A DNA stretch of 64,000 bases from Micromonospora sp. NBC_00421 (GTDB taxonomy: Bacteria > Actinomycetota > Actinomycetes > Mycobacteriales > Micromonosporaceae): the NCBI RefSeq assembly GCF_036017915.1, contig NZ_CP107929.1:1240001-1304000 (forward strand), written 5' to 3'. Shown piece by piece: positions 17,501 to 26,219 of the stretch. Position numbers and translations under genes: made by a program. Numbering within the stretch: position 1 is the first letter of the stretch; every line of letters starts with the position of its first letter. Under the pieces are notes generated by a model. It did no database searches. It was not told where the DNA came from and was given only the letters and a program-made list of their open reading frames with translations.

Positions 17501-19529
17501 GCTGCGGGAGGACACGCTCACCGCGCCGGTGGCCGGACCGTTCACCGGCGTGCCCGCAGCGGCCACCTCGATCACCGCCGGCACGCTCGCCGCCGGCGGA
17601 CCGTCGTACCTGATCGCGGTGGCGGTGCTGGCCGGCAGCGCGCCCGGCACCCGGCGGCTGGCCTACTGGGTCGGCAGCGGGATCGACGCCGACGGCACCG
17701 CCACCGGCGGCTGGACCGGCCCGTACGAACTGCCCGATCCGGTGGGCGGGCACGCCGACGCGGTCGACGTCACCGTCGCCGACCTGGACGGTGACGGGTC
17801 ACCCGAGCTCGTCATCGGGTACGCCGTCAACGGCACCGACCCGGCACGGGCGACCAGCCGGGTGTTCTACCGGGTCGGTTGGGGGCTGGACGCGGCCGGC
17901 CGGGTCACCCGGGGCTGGACGGACTCGCTGCCCACCCCGTACACCTTCACGGCGATCCACTCGGTCAGCGTCGACGTGGTCGACATGACCGGCGACCAGG
18001 TGCCGGACCTGTTGGTCTTCGTGGCCGGCACGGACGCGGCCGGGCTGCCGGCGGCCCGGTACTTCACCGGCCGGGGCATCAACCGGCGCGGCCGGATCGC
18101 CGACCCGGGTTGGACCGGCCCGCTGCCGGTCGCCGGTGAGGCGGCGGTGGCCGCCGGCGGCGCGGCGGGTGCGGCGGTCGTCGACGTCAGCGGCACCCGT
18201 CGTCCCGACCTGGTGGTGGCGTACCGCTCCCGGGTCGGGGTGCTCACCACCAGGGTCGGCTTCGACCTGGATCCCGACGGCGTGCCGGTGATCTGGAGCC
18301 CGCCGCAGGACATCCCCGGCGCGGCGGACGCGCCGACCGGACACGGTTGCAGCCTGCTCGTGGGCGACCTGCGCACCGACCTGGTTGCGGCGCGGAGCGC
18401 GATGGGCGACCGGTTCATCGCCGCCGCCGCGAACCACCAGGACCGGCTGGCCCCGGCCCAACGGTTGGCCGCCGACCCGAAGCCGACACGGGTGCCCCTC
18501 GCCCAGGCGGCGGGCGCGGTGCGCGCCACGGTACGCCCGGAGACCGCGGTCGCCGGTGAGGTGCTGGCCGGGCTGAGTGTCGCCGGTGACCTCCTGGTCG
18601 ACGTGCTGCCCCCGACCGGCGACCCGCTGCGCCGACTGCTGGCCGGGATCACCTTCGACGTGCCCAGCTACGAGCTGCTACGCGGGCTGTCCCAGGAGTA
18701 CGTGGTGCCGAACCTGCCGGCGGTGGCGCCGGAGACGATGACCGCGCTGGCCGCCAATCCCCGGTTCATCGAGGCGTTCCTGGTCGGGCTCAACCACGAG
18801 ATGAGCCGGGAGATGCTGTGGCGGGGTTTCCCCGCGGATCCCCGGCAGACCTGGTTCCGGCAGTTCTGGGACGTCCGTGGCGCGGCGTCGGCGGGCGGGC
18901 CGCTCACCGACATCCCACCGCTGACCGACGATGCCTGGCGCACCGGCCCGCTCGGCAGCCACCTGACCGCGGTCGGCGCCGCCGACGAGCAGTCCCTGGT
19001 CCTGGTGATCCGGGGCGAGGTGCTGCGCCGGTTCCCGTCCACGGTGGTCACCATGCGGCGGGCCCGCTGGGTCGGGTCGCGGCGGGAGCCGACCGGGGTG
19101 GACCTGCCGCCGATCTTCCAGGCTTGGCTCTCCCCGGACCTGCTGCTGTTCGGTTTCCCGTTCACCGCCGAACAGGCCCGTGGCGCGACCGACCAGGCGC
19201 ACGGCGATCCCGGCTACTTCTTCGTCCTGCGGGAGCAACCCACCGCACCCCGGTTCGGTCTGGACACCGAGCCGGCCGACCCGCCGTCGTCGGCCTCGCC
19301 GGGCACCCCGGTCTGGGCCGGTCAGCACTGGGACGACCTGCACTGGGGCGACCTGCCCGCCGGTGCCCGCTTCCTCTCCCCTTACGCGCCGGGCTTCCCG
19401 GCCACGCCGGTGGACGGCGCGGTGTTCGGCCGCAACGCCGCCGACATGGCCCGGGTGGCGCTGCAACGGCCCGTCATGCTCGCCCGCCACGCCAGCGACC
19501 TGCTGCTCACGCCGGAGACCCAACCATGA
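14568..19529 (+). CDS. Giant mosaic protein with lectin-like propeller and FG-GAP/VCBS repeats
   Basis: A 1653-residue protein. The N-terminal 560 residues (MGGLRFLPWVRDGVARLV) are not recognised. Residues about 600-920 contain repeated blades such as RFFVAAADGRLFERR and WRDHGAPAG, resembling PLL-like sugar-binding beta-propellers. Residues about 1060-1230 contain FG-GAP/VCBS repeats (VADLDGDGSPELVIGY, VDMTGDQVPDLLVF, VDVSGTRRPDLVVAY), usual in integrin-like and adhesive proteins, where the acidic loops bind calcium. Near residue 1390 is ANPRFIEAFLVGLNHEMSRE followed by a tryptophan-rich segment. No signal peptide was seen. The start lies one base after the previous stop, and the end overlaps the next gene as ATGA. 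Binding of surface glycans is inferred from domains only. Confidence 0.65.
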   Translation: MGGLRFLPWVRDGVARLVSVPDPLGGALPHTRAEVALSVTAHGTGPVGVEPVDLVGTTTALLHGPGDVTGLDGQQIIRSHPAAGADNVDVTLFAAVEFDLPDLPWRYTPAKPDPQGRLRPWLVLVVVPAGPQGRLDTSAGQPLARLVTTAGQLPDLAESWAWAHVQVLALAEDENVADILADAPQRTLSRLICPRRLAPGTDYLAAVVPAFDAGVRAGLGLPVDAGPLVPAWGVGSPAADPQAPIVLPVYHHWTFRTGPDGDFESLARRLRGRALPADVGRQPVDIAAAGGGLPDLAPAGVEGRSVLAFEGALASPSMTPTVWQPAAAAPWQARMTELLAHVEDWFTPPLYGEIHRQQGQVPPPGSEPRWLAGLNLDPRYRAAAALGTQVVQKHQEDLAAAAWQRAAELSEVNEQLRRGQAARDSATALFAKRVDPTAPGNALGDDQLVALARPVHDLVPAPAPTGLTSAGVAPVESLDELLDGNAGARAATSAPFRRLARPRGPLARRLRPAAPAPAALLRLAGGASPVPPARIPAGGVVFDDLVPQEQGIARLTRELLEAADPWWHPAATLAPTSLVRAAADDPVTTLASNGGDLLGPDRFFVAAADGRLFERRRLDGAWTWRDHGAPAGTRVVTSGATVAPDRVYVRTRDSRLYERRYDGDRWVWTDCGSPPGGAASRPTAGGTDIFMLAPGGDLYRFATVARTWISLGRPQLATGERLWGSPRPTPAGVFVATSAQRLFVHTGQWSLVADGPGQPPPTWGSPAAYHTLSHPRADGFGYLTPTGELVTRVPGWGGTVNHGRVSFRPPLAQNLRIVSLGQQTVTSGYDEEPELLVLAHPEGDPDDLRLYGRYQWRNDATGVYSWNWEEIGRPANGIAAHRPGPVVGDDRAGEIFVRTADGRLAAYTWGDRAVGWVDHGTPADPRGAGPDTAPAPAHVRFAPRLGLLSSLLVSYRVVEGAGSRIRSQAVHHLDEAGLLREDTLTAPVAGPFTGVPAAATSITAGTLAAGGPSYLIAVAVLAGSAPGTRRLAYWVGSGIDADGTATGGWTGPYELPDPVGGHADAVDVTVADLDGDGSPELVIGYAVNGTDPARATSRVFYRVGWGLDAAGRVTRGWTDSLPTPYTFTAIHSVSVDVVDMTGDQVPDLLVFVAGTDAAGLPAARYFTGRGINRRGRIADPGWTGPLPVAGEAAVAAGGAAGAAVVDVSGTRRPDLVVAYRSRVGVLTTRVGFDLDPDGVPVIWSPPQDIPGAADAPTGHGCSLLVGDLRTDLVAARSAMGDRFIAAAANHQDRLAPAQRLAADPKPTRVPLAQAAGAVRATVRPETAVAGEVLAGLSVAGDLLVDVLPPTGDPLRRLLAGITFDVPSYELLRGLSQEYVVPNLPAVAPETMTALAANPRFIEAFLVGLNHEMSREMLWRGFPADPRQTWFRQFWDVRGAASAGGPLTDIPPLTDDAWRTGPLGSHLTAVGAADEQSLVLVIRGEVLRRFPSTVVTMRRARWVGSRREPTGVDLPPIFQAWLSPDLLLFGFPFTAEQARGATDQAHGDPGYFFVLREQPTAPRFGLDTEPADPPSSASPGTPVWAGQHWDDLHWGDLPAGARFLSPYAPGFPATPVDGAVFGRNAADMARVALQRPVMLARHASDLLLTPETQP

Positions 19530-22500
19530 CCGTCGCACCCCGCCCCGCCGGCACCACCGCTGTCCCGCCGGCCACCCGACCGTCGTCGGGGGAGCCGCAG
19601 GCCACCCGGCCTTCGCTGGCGCAGCCGCAGGCCACCCCGACGCCGCTGTCCGACGCGCTCACCGGCACCCCGTGGACGCTGTCCACCGGATACCCGCTGG
19701 CGCTGCTGCCGGTCCGGCTGGAGACCCGGTTCGCCGGTGCCTCGCTGCGGATCCGGGTCTATCCCGACCAGATCCACATCGACAGCCACGAACCCCGGCT
19801 CACCGACGACGAGGTGGCGGCCGGCCAGGCGTACTGGCAGGGTCCGACCGCCGACGGCACCGCCCCGACCGGCGGTGCCGTACCGGCCGGTGACCCGCTG
19901 CCGGCCGGGCCGGGTACGGAGGCCTGGGCCGAGCTGGTCCGGCGGTTCGGGGAGACCCGGGCCGGCTGGATCGCCCGGGTGATGGAGCCCGACCCGTCGA
20001 CCGGTGACCTGCCCGACCCGCTGCGCCGCCCGGCGCCGTGGTGCGAACCGGCCCGGGTCCGACTGCTACCCACCCGTTGGTACGCGGTGGGCCGGACCAC
20101 CGACGACACGCTGTTCACCGGCGTCTCCCTGCCGGTGACCCGCGACCTGGCCGCCGGACCGACCCCGGTGCCGCCCGCCGACCCGGCGACCCGCACCCCG
20201 GCCGGGGCGGGTGGCGCCACGGCACCCCCGGTCGACGAGGGCATGCGCTGGATGGTCGACTACCCGGCCGCGGTGGCCGCCGGAATGGCCTTCGCCGTCG
20301 ACGTGCCCACCGACAGCGCCGGCCGGCCCCAACCGGTGGACCGCCTGCTGGTCTTCGGCGTCGACACCGACACCGCGCCGGACGTGTCCGCCGCGCAGCT
20401 CGGCCGGTTGCTGGAGGCCCACGCCGCCACCGACGGGCTGGCCTTCCTGCCGCCGGGCACCCCGACCAACAACACCGAGACGGTCACCGTGACCGCGCGT
20501 GCCCCGGTCGCCCGGGTCACCGGCACCGACGTGGTACCCGGCGACACCGGTGCGCCGGACGAGAACGCCGCCGCCCTGGCCAGCCGGGCTCTGGCCGTAC
20601 CGCTGCGTGCCGTAGCGGCCGGGGCGTCCCCGACCGCGCCGACGGCCGACGACCTGGCGGCCGTCCGCCGTCGGCCGGTGCGCGCCGACGCGCCTACCGC
20701 GCTGGCCCGTGCCGCCGCGGCCGACCGGGACGAACGGCGGATGGCCCGGCTGGTCCGGCGGGCCCTCTGGCCGGCCGGACCGGGCAGCATGCTGCGGCAC
20801 CTGCTGCCGGTGGCCACCCCCGACGAGCAGCGGAGACTACGCGCCCACTTCGTCGAGCACCTGCACCCGGAGGGGCCGTTGCCCACCCTGCGCGTCGGTG
20901 CCCAGCCCTACGGGCTGCTTCCGGTCGCGGCGCTGCGCCGCTGGCAGCCGGCCGGCCCCGCCGAGGCGCGGGCGGTCCCCGTGCTGCGCGAACTCTGGCA
21001 GCGGGTCTGGCTGGCCGCCCCGGCCCCCCGGATCCGGCCCGGGTTGCCCGACCCCGAGCAGACCATGGTGGAGATCCTGGCCACCGACGCCCGGGTGTTG
21101 GAGGTTCGGGCCCGCAGCATGCTCGGCAACGACTACGTGAGCTGGCTGTGGCGGTTCGCCCGGCTCGAACTCGGCCCGCACTGGCGGCAGCAGGTCGTCG
21201 AACCCGGCCGGGCGCTGCTGGCCGCGCTCGGTCTGGGTGGCCCGGTCGATCCCCGGCTGTCGCTGGCGGTCTTCGCCGAGGGTGCCTTCGCGCTGGGCAC
21301 CCCGCTGGTGGCCGCACCCGGCCCGGCCCGGGCCGAGAGGATCCGGGCCTACCTCGACGCGCTGGCCGCGGTGGGCCTGCGCGGCGACCGGATTCCGGTC
21401 GCACCCGCCGCCGACGGGCCGGTGCCGCTGTTCCACCGGCTGCTGCGGGCGGCGCTGATCGCCGAACACTCGGCCGCCGCCGACCTGCTCGCGCAGGTCG
21501 CCGGGCTGCCGGCCGCCGCCGAGATCCCCGAGCCGGAACTGGTCGACGTCCGACCGGGCGAGGTCACGCCGACGCTGCGCCGGCGGCTGGCGGTCACCGT
21601 GCCCGGCACCGGCGGCCGGAGTGTGGGCGACTACCTGGCCGCCGCGACCGGGGACGGTGACGCCCGGCACCTGGCGGCCACCGCCGACCTGCGCGAGCTG
21701 CGCGGCGCGCTGGAGGGCCTGGCGACCGGGCTGGACACGGCCACCCTCGACCCGGACGACCTGGACCGGTACGTCGCCGGCACGCTCGGGCTCGCCGCGC
21801 ACCGGCTGGACGCCTGGGTCACCTCCCTGGCAGGTAACCGGCTGGACCGGCTGCCCGCCACCCGTCCGCCCGGCACGCCCGACGGGCTGCACATCGGCGC
21901 GTACGGCTGGCTCACCGACCTGCGCCCTGCACCACCGCCCACCCTGGTCGACCGGCCCGCCCACGTGCTGGACCCCACGGTGCCGGCGAAACTGGTGGCG
22001 GCCCCGGCCGGAGCGGGTCACGTGCACGCCCCGTCCCCGGCGCAGGCGGCCACCGCCGCCGTGCTGCGCAGCGCGTGGCGCTCGCACGGCGGCGGCGACG
22101 ACAACCCGGTAGCGGTCGACCTCTCCTCGCGCCGGGTCCGGCTGGCCGGGCAGCTCCTCGCCGGCATGCGCGACGGTCAGGCCCTGGGCGAGCTGCTCGG
22201 CTACCGGTTCGAGCGCGGCCTGCACGACCATCCGGACGGCCCGCTCGACCGGTACCTCCCGCTGTTCCGCAGGCTGGCCCCGGTGCGCGCGCACCGGGTC
22301 GACCCGGCCGAGGACGGCGGACCGCCGAGCATCGTCGACACCGTCGCGTCCACCGCCGTCGCGGACGGGTTGGAACTGCACCGGCTGCACCGGGCCGGCG
22401 CGCTCGCCGGCGAGCTGGCGAAGCTGCCCGGTGCCGCCCGGATCGCCGTCGGCGAGGTGCTCGACGAGCTGGCCGAGCACGCCGACGCGGTCGCCGACGC

Positions 22501-24235
22501 CCTGCTCGCCGAGGGCGTGCACCAGCTTGCCGTGGGCGACATGGACCGTGCCGCCGCGGCGGTGGACGTCGCCTCCGGCGCGGCCGGCAGCCCGCCGGAA
22601 CTGCACTTCACCCGTACCCCGGCAAGTGGGGTGACGGTGACCCACCGGGTCGCCCTGCTGTTCCACCTCGACGACCGGTTCGCCGGCCGACGGGTGGACT
22701 GGCCGGCGGGCCGGTCCGCGCAGCCCCGGATCATCGGCGCGGCGGTCGACGCGTTGACCGCCGCGCTGCTGCCGCCCGCCGACCGGGTGTGCTGGCGGAT
22801 GCGCTGGTACGCACCCGACGGCGGTGACGTCACCGACCCCGTCGAGGGCAGCCTGGACTTTCTCGGGGCAGCGGCGGTGGACCACCTCGCCGCACCGCCG
22901 CACCCGGGCGTGCCCGCCGGCACCGATCTGGACCGGCGGATCGAACTGGTCGCCTGGAGCAGTTTCGCACCGTCCCGGGTGACCCCCGACTGGCGGTTGG
23001 CGCTGGACTACGACCGGGATCCCGACTGGCCTGCCTCCCGGGTCAGCCTGGCCGAGTTCCTGTCTGCGGTCGCGGCGTTGCGTGACCTGTTCGGCCGGAG
23101 CCGGCAACTGCTCGCCGCCGACCTGGGCACCGAGTCCGACGCGCCGGTACAGGTCGACCACGCTACCCGGCACGAGGCCACCGAGCTGTGGCAGCTCGCC
23201 CGCGCCACCGCCGACGACCTGCGTCCCGCCGGCGGCCCGGCGGACCCGGCCGGGGGCGGGACCACCGTGCGTGACGCGCTGCGCACGGCCGCCGGGTTCG
23301 GCGTCGTCGGGGTGTTCCCGCCACCGCACAGCGATGCCGAGGTGGCGGAGGCCGGCCGGTCCGCGGGCGACGAGTTGGCCCGGCGGATCGCCGCGCACTG
23401 CCGGCTGGTCGCCGAGGCCCGGGGCACCGTGGCGTGCCCGCTGGACGGCTGCGACTGCGACCCGGAGACCGACTTCGACGACCCGGACGCGCCACCGCAG
23501 GCCCGCCGCGAACTGCAGGTCGCGCGGGTACGGGCCCTGCTCGGCGCCGACATGCCGGTGCTGTCGGCCAGCCGGGCCCCCGACCCGACCGCGCTGGCCA
23601 CCGCACTCGCCGCCAGCGACGCCCTGCAGGGCGGCTCGCCCCACCCGGTACGACGCTGGCTGGCCCGCTACGGTCGGGTCCGCCCGGCGGTGGGCCGGTT
23701 GCAGGAGGCGCTGACCTACGCCGACGCCCTCGACGCGGGCGGGGTGGTGCGGGTGCCGGCGCGGGTCAGGGTCGCCCAACTGCCCTACCGGGCCGACGAC
23801 CGGTGGGTGGGTGAGGCCCCGCCGCCACCCGACAGCCAACCGACCTCGCTGGTCCTGGTCAGCCTCGGCGACCTCGACCCCGTCCGGCCGGTGCACGGTC
23901 TGCTCGTCGACGAGTGGACCGAGGTGGTGCCGGCCGCCCGGACCCGGACCGGCCTGACCTTCGAGTACGACGCGCCGGCCGCCGCCGCTGCCCAGGCGGT
24001 GCTGCTGGCGGTCAGCGCCGACGGGACCCCGAGCTGGCAGCCGGCGGGCCTGGCCCAGGCCGTCGAGGAGACCCTCGACCTGGCGATCGCCCGGGTCACC
24101 GACCTCGACTCGCTCGGTGCCGGCGGGCAGTTCCTGCCCGCGTTCTACCTGCCGACCAACGTCGCCGAGGCGGCGACCACCACCGACTTCGTTCCGGACG
24201 CGGCACCCGCGACTGATGAGCAGGAGGGCCGATGA
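19526..24235 (+). CDS. Giant conserved protein of unknown function (1569 aa)
   Basis: No family is recognised. After a low-complexity Pro/Thr/Ala N-terminus (about 50 residues) there is a conserved-looking start PLALLPVRLETRFAG then LRIRVYPDQIHIDSHEP. The remainder is soluble, rich in Ala, Leu and Arg, with mixed alpha/beta texture. A cysteine cluster CPLDGCDCDPETDFDDPD near residue 1305 could bind metal. No signal peptide or membrane segment was seen. Both ends overlap neighbours as ATGA, so its synthesis is coupled to the 1653-residue and 639-residue proteins, implying a shared complex (inference). Confidence 0.6.
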   Translation: MTVAPRPAGTTAVPPATRPSSGEPQATRPSLAQPQATPTPLSDALTGTPWTLSTGYPLALLPVRLETRFAGASLRIRVYPDQIHIDSHEPRLTDDEVAAGQAYWQGPTADGTAPTGGAVPAGDPLPAGPGTEAWAELVRRFGETRAGWIARVMEPDPSTGDLPDPLRRPAPWCEPARVRLLPTRWYAVGRTTDDTLFTGVSLPVTRDLAAGPTPVPPADPATRTPAGAGGATAPPVDEGMRWMVDYPAAVAAGMAFAVDVPTDSAGRPQPVDRLLVFGVDTDTAPDVSAAQLGRLLEAHAATDGLAFLPPGTPTNNTETVTVTARAPVARVTGTDVVPGDTGAPDENAAALASRALAVPLRAVAAGASPTAPTADDLAAVRRRPVRADAPTALARAAAADRDERRMARLVRRALWPAGPGSMLRHLLPVATPDEQRRLRAHFVEHLHPEGPLPTLRVGAQPYGLLPVAALRRWQPAGPAEARAVPVLRELWQRVWLAAPAPRIRPGLPDPEQTMVEILATDARVLEVRARSMLGNDYVSWLWRFARLELGPHWRQQVVEPGRALLAALGLGGPVDPRLSLAVFAEGAFALGTPLVAAPGPARAERIRAYLDALAAVGLRGDRIPVAPAADGPVPLFHRLLRAALIAEHSAAADLLAQVAGLPAAAEIPEPELVDVRPGEVTPTLRRRLAVTVPGTGGRSVGDYLAAATGDGDARHLAATADLRELRGALEGLATGLDTATLDPDDLDRYVAGTLGLAAHRLDAWVTSLAGNRLDRLPATRPPGTPDGLHIGAYGWLTDLRPAPPPTLVDRPAHVLDPTVPAKLVAAPAGAGHVHAPSPAQAATAAVLRSAWRSHGGGDDNPVAVDLSSRRVRLAGQLLAGMRDGQALGELLGYRFERGLHDHPDGPLDRYLPLFRRLAPVRAHRVDPAEDGGPPSIVDTVASTAVADGLELHRLHRAGALAGELAKLPGAARIAVGEVLDELAEHADAVADALLAEGVHQLAVGDMDRAAAAVDVASGAAGSPPELHFTRTPASGVTVTHRVALLFHLDDRFAGRRVDWPAGRSAQPRIIGAAVDALTAALLPPADRVCWRMRWYAPDGGDVTDPVEGSLDFLGAAAVDHLAAPPHPGVPAGTDLDRRIELVAWSSFAPSRVTPDWRLALDYDRDPDWPASRVSLAEFLSAVAALRDLFGRSRQLLAADLGTESDAPVQVDHATRHEATELWQLARATADDLRPAGGPADPAGGGTTVRDALRTAAGFGVVGVFPPPHSDAEVAEAGRSAGDELARRIAAHCRLVAEARGTVACPLDGCDCDPETDFDDPDAPPQARRELQVARVRALLGADMPVLSASRAPDPTALATALAASDALQGGSPHPVRRWLARYGRVRPAVGRLQEALTYADALDAGGVVRVPARVRVAQLPYRADDRWVGEAPPPPDSQPTSLVLVSLGDLDPVRPVHGLLVDEWTEVVPAARTRTGLTFEYDAPAAAAAQAVLLAVSADGTPSWQPAGLAQAVEETLDLAIARVTDLDSLGAGGQFLPAFYLPTNVAEAATTTDFVPDAAPATDEQEGR

Positions 24236-26151
24236 CCCACCTCGGACAGGACCACCGGCCGACGTCGGCCGTCCCCCCCGATGCCACACCGGATCCGTCG
24301 GCCTCGGTGACGACCTGGACCCGGCTGGAGCCGCGTACCCGGCGGGGCGACCTGAGCCCGGCCCTGGAGGCACGCACCGCCGATCCGCTGTGGCTGCTCG
24401 CCCGGCAGTGGCAGTTCGGCGAGTTCACCGGAGAGGACGCCGGTTCGCCGGTGGCCGCCCGGGTGCACGCCGAGGTGACCCCGTTCACCAGGTACCGCCC
24501 GGGTGCCGCCTCGGGCAGCACCATCGGGTTGCCGGCCCACATCCCGCTGGAAGCGCTGGCCGAGCGGGAGGGCGCGGCCACCGCCGACGACCTGCGACTC
24601 TCGGTGGAGACCGGCCAGCAGTTCCTGCGGCTGCTGGCCGAGGCCGGCGCCGCCGAGCTGGCACCGGCGGTCGCCCGCCGCTACCGGATCCCCGCAGTGC
24701 CGCCGGACGCCCCGTCGGCGGCCGACGCGGCCACGGTCGGCTACCTGCGGGTGGTCGCCGGCCGGGTGCCGCACGGCGACCTGCTGCTGCGGGCCTGCGC
24801 GGCCGGGACGGTCGACACCGACGTGCCGGTGCCGCCGGCCCTGGCGGGCGCGGTGCGTACCGCGATCGTCGGCTGGCTGGCCTGGCTGGGGGTGCCGCCC
24901 CGGCCGCCCGGCCCACCCGGGGGATACCTGCTGCAGCTACCGGCGGTCATCTCGCCCGGGGTCGACCCCCGGCCGGCGAGCCCACCGTGGCCGCCGGCCG
25001 ACTTCCACCCGCTGATCAGCACCGCCGGGCTGGAGGACACCGCCTGGCAGCGGGAGCGCATGGAGTACGAGTTCTCCGTCGCCGCCGCCGGGTCGGCCGG
25101 TGAGCTGGTGCTCGCCGCCCGGGAGTACGACGGTGACCGACTGGACTGGTACCACTTCGACAACGCGCCCGGTGACACGTTGCAGGCGCAGCCGGCCAGC
25201 CAGGAGCTGGTCCGGGTCACCCTGCCCACCCCGGTCGGTTACGCCGGGATGCCGGCCACCCGGTTCTGGGAGATGGAGGACTCCCGGATCAACCTGGCCC
25301 AGGTCGGGGCGGGCGCCGCCGACCTGGCCCGGATGTTCCTGCTCGAGTACGGCCTGGTCTACGCCAACGACCACTTCGTGGTGCCACTGGAACTGCCTGT
25401 CGGTTCGGCCACCCGGATCCGGTCGCTGATCGTCACCGACACGTTCGGCACCCCGACGCTGGTGCCGGCCGCTCCCGGCGGGCGCGGCTGGGCGTTGTTC
25501 CGGCCGTCCGGCGCGGTCACCGACGGGCCCGCCGACGTGCTGGTCCTGCCCGCGACGGCAGCCACCACACTGGATTCCGAGCCGGTCGAGGAGGTCCGGT
25601 TCGGCCGGGACGAGATGGCGAACCTGGCCTGGGCGATCGAGCGTACGGTGACCGGCGCGACCGGCCGGGGGATCGACCGCAGCGCGCAGGTCGCCCGGGC
25701 GGCCGTCCCGCCCCGTCCACCGGTGTCCGATCCGCCGCCTGTCGACCCGGTGACCGGACGCCCGGTGACCGTGCCCGAGCTGTCCTACGCGTTCGCCACC
25801 ACGGTGCCGGAGAACTGGGTGCCGCTCGTCCCCACCCCGATGCCCGACGACCCGACGGCGGTGCGGCTGCGGCGGGTGCCGATCCAGCAGCCGACCCGTG
25901 ACGGGCCGCCCGTCCCGGTGTCCGGGCACAGCCGGCTGCTCGACTGGCGGCCCGGTCCGGGCGGCACCGGGGTGGTCGAACTGGCCGTACCCGAGGAGGA
26001 GATCGGCCGGTCCGGGGTGCGGGTGCTGCGCCGTTGGCAGTTGGCCCGGGGCGTGGACGGCTCGGTGCACCTGTGGCTCGGTCGCTCCCGGCACGCCACC
26101 GGCGGTGCCGTCTCCAGCGGCCTGCGCTACGACGCCGTGGAGCCCCGATGA
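24232..26151 (+). CDS. Conserved operon protein of unknown function (639 aa)
   Basis: No named family is recognised. Near the N-terminus (residues 26-60) is a well-defined segment TWTRLEPRTRRGDLSPALEA followed by DPLWLLARQWQFGEFTGED. The protein is soluble, without signal peptide. ATG 24232 overlaps the previous stop (ATGA) and GGAGGG lies just before it. The stop overlaps a 23-codon frame that bridges to the fibre-like gene. Co-translation with the giant upstream protein suggests a partner subunit (inference). Confidence 0.6.
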   Translation: MTHLGQDHRPTSAVPPDATPDPSASVTTWTRLEPRTRRGDLSPALEARTADPLWLLARQWQFGEFTGEDAGSPVAARVHAEVTPFTRYRPGAASGSTIGLPAHIPLEALAEREGAATADDLRLSVETGQQFLRLLAEAGAAELAPAVARRYRIPAVPPDAPSAADAATVGYLRVVAGRVPHGDLLLRACAAGTVDTDVPVPPALAGAVRTAIVGWLAWLGVPPRPPGPPGGYLLQLPAVISPGVDPRPASPPWPPADFHPLISTAGLEDTAWQRERMEYEFSVAAAGSAGELVLAAREYDGDRLDWYHFDNAPGDTLQAQPASQELVRVTLPTPVGYAGMPATRFWEMEDSRINLAQVGAGAADLARMFLLEYGLVYANDHFVVPLELPVGSATRIRSLIVTDTFGTPTLVPAAPGGRGWALFRPSGAVTDGPADVLVLPATAATTLDSEPVEEVRFGRDEMANLAWAIERTVTGATGRGIDRSAQVARAAVPPRPPVSDPPPVDPVTGRPVTVPELSYAFATTVPENWVPLVPTPMPDDPTAVRLRRVPIQQPTRDGPPVPVSGHSRLLDWRPGPGGTGVVELAVPEEEIGRSGVRVLRRWQLARGVDGSVHLWLGRSRHATGGAVSSGLRYDAVEPR

Positions 26152-26219
26152 GCCCCGCCGCCGGGGCGGACGACCCGACCATTTCCACCGATCTCGAATC
26201 CGCGCGGAGAAACCGATGA
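26148..26219 (+). CDS. 23-codon bridging reading frame
   Basis: A tiny frame (begins MSPAAGADDP, ends ESARRNR) starts at an ATGA overlapping the stop of the 639-residue gene and stops at an ATGA overlapping the start of the fibre-like gene. Without it the two genes would be separated by 64 bases and the coupling chain broken. It may be a real microprotein or simply a translational bridge that carries ribosomes forward. Only the overlaps are evidence. Confidence 0.4.
   Translation: MSPAAGADDPTISTDLESARRNR

Noticed and set aside
20837-24373. Very long open frame (about 1178 codons) on the minus strand
   Set aside because: It is the antisense of the 1569-residue gene; high-GC codon bias keeps the opposite frame open, and it lacks protein-like composition.
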